Origin: Actinomycetes bacterium
Lineage (GTDB): Bacteria; Actinomycetota; Acidimicrobiia; Acidimicrobiales; RAAP-2
Assembly (NCBI GenBank): GCA_021784205.1
Contig: JAJXTB010000112.1
Span: 1-8,135, forward strand
Direction: 5' to 3'
DNA: 8,135 nucleotides
The number at the start of each line of letters is the position of its first letter. Positions within the stretch are counted from its first letter, which is position 1. Both the position numbers and the translations under genes were made by a program. This document shows positions 5,851 to 8,135 of this stretch, piece by piece. Below the pieces are notes generated by a model. That model saw only the letters and a program-made list of their open reading frames with translations. It had not been told where the DNA came from and ran no database searches.

Positions 5851-7461
5851 GTGCAGCGAATCCGGGCGTTGACCGAGCGAATCCGCCACCACTACGAGCG
5901 GCTCGCGAGCGGATTCGAGTCGGGCGTCCAGGTACTCGAGCGCCGCTACACGCCCCTCGGCCGCTTCACGCCCGGACCCTTCGAGGGCTGGTCGTTCCTC
6001 TGGCAGCCGGCCGCGCTCGGCCTGCTCGCGATGGTCCTGATACTGACCGGCGGCACCTTCACGAACTCGCCGTTCAAGCTCAACATGGCCGGCACGTGGT
6101 TCTTCGGCGAGCCGTCGGTGAACCCGACGGGCGTGCCCAGTGAGACCAAGTCGCTCGTCGCGATCGTGCTCGTCTACGGGGGATTGCTGCTGTTGATGCG
6201 GGTGTGGCTGCGCCTCGTCGAGGTGATGAAGATCCACCCCGGTTCGCCGACGCGGCGGCTGTGGATCATGCTCGTGCTCTGGAGCCTGCCGATGATCATC
6301 GCCCCGCCGATGTTCTCGCGCGACGTCTTCAGCTACGCGGCCCAGGGCGAGATGACGAGTCACCACCTGAGCCCCTACGTGCTCGGGCCCTTCTCGCTCG
6401 GCTCGAGTCCCTACGTCAATCCCGTGGACCCGCTCTGGGGCAACGCGCCCGCCCCCTACGGCCCGCTCTTCTTGTTCCTCGACGGCAGCATCGCGCGCCT
6501 GACCGGCCACCACCAGCTCGCCACCGTCGTCGGGCTGCGGCTGCTCGAGGTCGCCGCCGTCGCACTGATCGGACTCGGCCTGGTCATGCTGGCGCGCGCG
6601 CTCGGGCGCGACCCCGGCGAGGCCTTCGTCCTGGGCGCGATGAACCCGCTCGTCCTGCTGACCCTGATCGGCGGGGCCCACAACGACGCCATCATGACCG
6701 GCCTGCTCGTCATCGGCATCGCCTTCGCGGTGCGAAAACAACCCTGGTGGGCACTGCTGTTCTGCTCGCTCGCCACCGCGATCAAGGCGCCGGCCGCGCT
6801 CGGGCTCGCCTATGTGGCCTGGACCTGGCTCGGGCCGAGCGCGAAGATCAAGGAGCGCCTGCTACCCATCGCCAAGGCGACCCTGGTCGCCGCGGCGACC
6901 CTCGGGATCTCCTCGTGGCTCGCCGGGTTCGGCTTCGGGTGGGTCCAGAACCTGCTCTCCAACGGCACCGTGCGCTCCTGGGCGGCCCCGGCGACGGCCC
7001 TGGGGATGGCGCTCGGCAACACCCTGCACGCGGTGGGCCTGCACGCGATCTCGACGACCACGGTGCTCTCGGGCGCCCGGGCACTGGGCCTGGGGATCGC
7101 CGGGGCCTTCGCCCTCTGGCTGCTCTGGCGCGGCGAAGAGCGCGGCTGGGTCCGCTCGCTCGGGGTGTCGCTGCTGCTCGTGGTCGAGCTCGGCCCGGTC
7201 GTGCAGCCCTGGTACCTCGCCTGGGGCCTGGTACTGCTCGCGGCGAGCTACCGGGGCCGCGAGCACTTCTGGCTGCTCGCACTGACGATCACCGGGCCCT
7301 TCATCGGGCTGCCCGGCGGCCGCCAGCTGCTCTCGGGGCTCGTGCACGCCAACCCCCTGCTCATCGCGGGCGCGGTGGCCATCCTCGGGGGCGTGCTCGT
7401 CGCGCCCATGGGGCGCTGGACCCAGTGGTCCTGGCCCGAGGAGCGGGCGCTCGTCAGCTAG
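5851..7461 (+). CDS. MptB-like polyprenol-phosphomannose-dependent alpha-1,6-mannosyltransferase (GT-C fold)
   Basis: A 536-residue polytopic membrane protein with a cytoplasmic N-terminus of about 50 residues and roughly a dozen hydrophobic helices (the first at about 53-68, then 102-119 and 137-156). The large first extracytoplasmic loop holds SRDVFSYAAQGEM with Asp158, the expected GT-C catalytic acid. Next come SPYVLGPFSLG, NAPAPYGPLF (198-207), GGAHNDAIMTGLLV (His277, Asn278, Asp279) and QPWYLAWG (452-459). These blocks are characteristic of MptB, which in Corynebacterium and Mycobacterium adds alpha-1,6-mannose from polyprenol phosphate to the lipomannan core. Related actinobacteria without lipoarabinomannan also carry homologues, so the acceptor glycan here is unknown. 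The GTG start is backed by a strong ribosome binding site. The gene follows tRNA-Tyr and a hairpin, and its TAG stop overlaps that of the opposing GNAT gene. Confidence 0.87.
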   Translation: MQRIRALTERIRHHYERLASGFESGVQVLERRYTPLGRFTPGPFEGWSFLWQPAALGLLAMVLILTGGTFTNSPFKLNMAGTWFFGEPSVNPTGVPSETKSLVAIVLVYGGLLLLMRVWLRLVEVMKIHPGSPTRRLWIMLVLWSLPMIIAPPMFSRDVFSYAAQGEMTSHHLSPYVLGPFSLGSSPYVNPVDPLWGNAPAPYGPLFLFLDGSIARLTGHHQLATVVGLRLLEVAAVALIGLGLVMLARALGRDPGEAFVLGAMNPLVLLTLIGGAHNDAIMTGLLVIGIAFAVRKQPWWALLFCSLATAIKAPAALGLAYVAWTWLGPSAKIKERLLPIAKATLVAAATLGISSWLAGFGFGWVQNLLSNGTVRSWAAPATALGMALGNTLHAVGLHAISTTTVLSGARALGLGIAGAFALWLLWRGEERGWVRSLGVSLLLVVELGPVVQPWYLAWGLVLLAASYRGREHFWLLALTITGPFIGLPGGRQLLSGLVHANPLLIAGAVAILGGVLVAPMGRWTQWSWPEERALVS

Positions 7462-7988
7462 GACCGCGTGGGCATCACGTACTGGTACTCGACGACGTCG
7501 AGCCAGATCCCGTGCTTGCGACCGACCTCGATCTCGGTTCCCACCAGGTTGAACCCGCACTTCTCGTGCAGCCGGATCGACCCGTCGTTCTCCCCGACGA
7601 TCCGCGCGATCAGGGCGTGGAAGCCCGACTCCTGGGCGACGGCGATCAGCTCGCGCAACAGCAGCTCGCCGACCCCGCGCCCGCGGGCCCCGCGGTGGAC
7701 GTAGACCGAGTTCTCGACGGTCGTGAGGTAGGCCGGGCGCTCGCGGAAGGGCGAGACCAGGGCGAAGCCGATGATCCGGTCCCCGTCGGCGCCGACCTCG
7801 CCCACGTCGTCGAGGTCGTTCACCGCCACCAGGCAGGGGTGGGTGGCGCGGTGCCGGCGGATCCAGGCGACTTGCTCGTCGTAGGTCCGCGCGACGAGGT
7901 CGAAGGTCACCGTGGTCTCGACGACCTCGGGGTTGTAGATGTTCATCAGGGCCGTGGCGTCACCCTCGTCGACCAGGCGGATACGCAT
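7458..7988 (-). CDS. GNAT family N-acetyltransferase, phosphinothricin acetyltransferase/MnaT-like
   Basis: A 176-residue cytoplasmic acetyl-CoA-dependent acetyltransferase of the PAT subgroup. The diagnostic N-terminal block IYNPEVVETTVTFD (17-30) is present. The acetyl-CoA site is RGRGVG (102-107), following TVENSVYVH. The C-terminal half has GFHALIARIVGENDGSIRLHEKCGF and GRKHGIWLDVVEYQ, all typical of phosphinothricin acetyltransferase and E. coli MnaT, which acetylate small amino-acid-like compounds such as phosphinothricin or methionine sulfone/sulfoximine. An acidic insertion (residues about 57-70) sits where most relatives have a short loop. The ATG at 7988 matches the family start (MRIRLVDEGD), and TACCCT lies 7 bases ahead of it. 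It converges on the MptB-like gene with overlapping stops and diverges from tRNA-Thr. The substrate is inferred from family only. Confidence 0.92.
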   Translation of the reverse strand: MRIRLVDEGDATALMNIYNPEVVETTVTFDLVARTYDEQVAWIRRHRATHPCLVAVNDLDDVGEVGADGDRIIGFALVSPFRERPAYLTTVENSVYVHRGARGRGVGELLLRELIAVAQESGFHALIARIVGENDGSIRLHEKCGFNLVGTEIEVGRKHGIWLDVVEYQYVMPTRS

Positions 7989-7995
7989 GGGACCC

Positions 7996-8001
7996 AGGGT
8001 A
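7996..8001 (-). promoter_or_regulatory. Candidate -10 box for a leaderless GNAT transcript
   Basis: On the minus strand TACCCT ends 7 bases before the ATG, the ideal distance for transcription starting on the start codon. No purine-rich ribosome binding site is present in the 7 intervening bases (GGGTCCC). Confidence 0.5.
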
Positions 8002-8013
8002 GTGCGGCCCGGG

Positions 8014-8043
8014 TGGAAAGCGAGGGCCTCGGGGCACTACAAT
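8014..8043 (+). promoter_or_regulatory. tRNA-Thr promoter
   Basis: TACAAT at 8038-8043 is a five-of-six match to TATAAT and the best -10 in the window. TGGAAA at 8014-8019 is a four-of-six -35 with an 18-base spacer. Transcription would start near 8050, giving a precursor with about 20 bases to be removed by RNase P. Confidence 0.65.
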
Positions 8044-8070
8044 TCCCCTTCGCGTCGTTTACGGCGTGTC

Positions 8071-8135
<65 letters not shown>

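Noticed and set aside
5743..6741. Minus-strand open frame of 332 codons ending in GREGFEPP
   Set aside because: It is antisense to the MptB-like gene and tRNA-Tyr, low in hydrophobic residues and rich in His/Arg/Glu as expected of a GC-rich shadow frame; the ending is again antisense tRNA.
4632..7461. A dedicated glycan operon made of gtrA and the MptB-like gene
   Set aside because: yajQ on the opposite strand, tRNA-Tyr and a strong hairpin separate the two, so they are unlikely to share a transcript; only a loose functional link remains possible.

Overview
The window is a compact stretch of high-GC bacterial chromosome. By eye roughly two thirds of the bases are G or C, codon third positions are strongly G/C, and several genes start with GTG. 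The gene content is a TesB-type thioesterase in an actinobacterial style, an MptB-like mannosyltransferase, YajQ and GtrA. Together with promoters of the TAnnnT type lying directly against start codons, this points to an actinobacterium, perhaps of the Acidimicrobiia. That placement is an inference from style, not from a marker gene.

Layout from left to right. The 3' part of an rmuC gene (plus strand) runs to 830. It is followed by a membrane-anchored protein of unknown function (871-1872, plus) and by citrate synthase gltA (1955-3223, plus), which has its own recognisable promoter and ribosome binding site. A minus-strand pair follows: tesB (start 4570) and then a DinB-superfamily gene ending flush against gltA. 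gtrA (4632-5135, plus) diverges from tesB and ends tail-to-tail on yajQ (5132-5620, minus). A tRNA-Tyr(GTA) gene (5690-5771) and a perfect 14-bp hairpin precede a large MptB-like GT-C glycosyltransferase gene (5851-7461, plus). That gene ends tail-to-tail on a PAT/MnaT-like GNAT acetyltransferase (7458-7988, minus). The right edge cuts through a tRNA-Thr(GGT) gene with a clear -10 box upstream.

There is no gene-free stretch above 100 bases, no insertion sequence, no CRISPR array and no sign of recent transfer. Most of the genes are housekeeping or conserved accessory functions: central carbon entry to the TCA cycle, acyl-CoA hydrolysis, envelope glycan assembly (GtrA and MptB-like both handle or are associated with polyprenyl-linked sugars), genome maintenance and tRNA supply. 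They do not form one pathway.

I did not find a new multi-gene system. The points most worth a second look are the recurrent TAnnnT box 5-8 bases ahead of start codons (leaderless transcription), three convergent gene pairs with no spacer at all (two sharing the same CTAG as both stop codons), the unrecognised anchored protein behind rmuC, and the hairpin between tRNA-Tyr and the mannosyltransferase gene.
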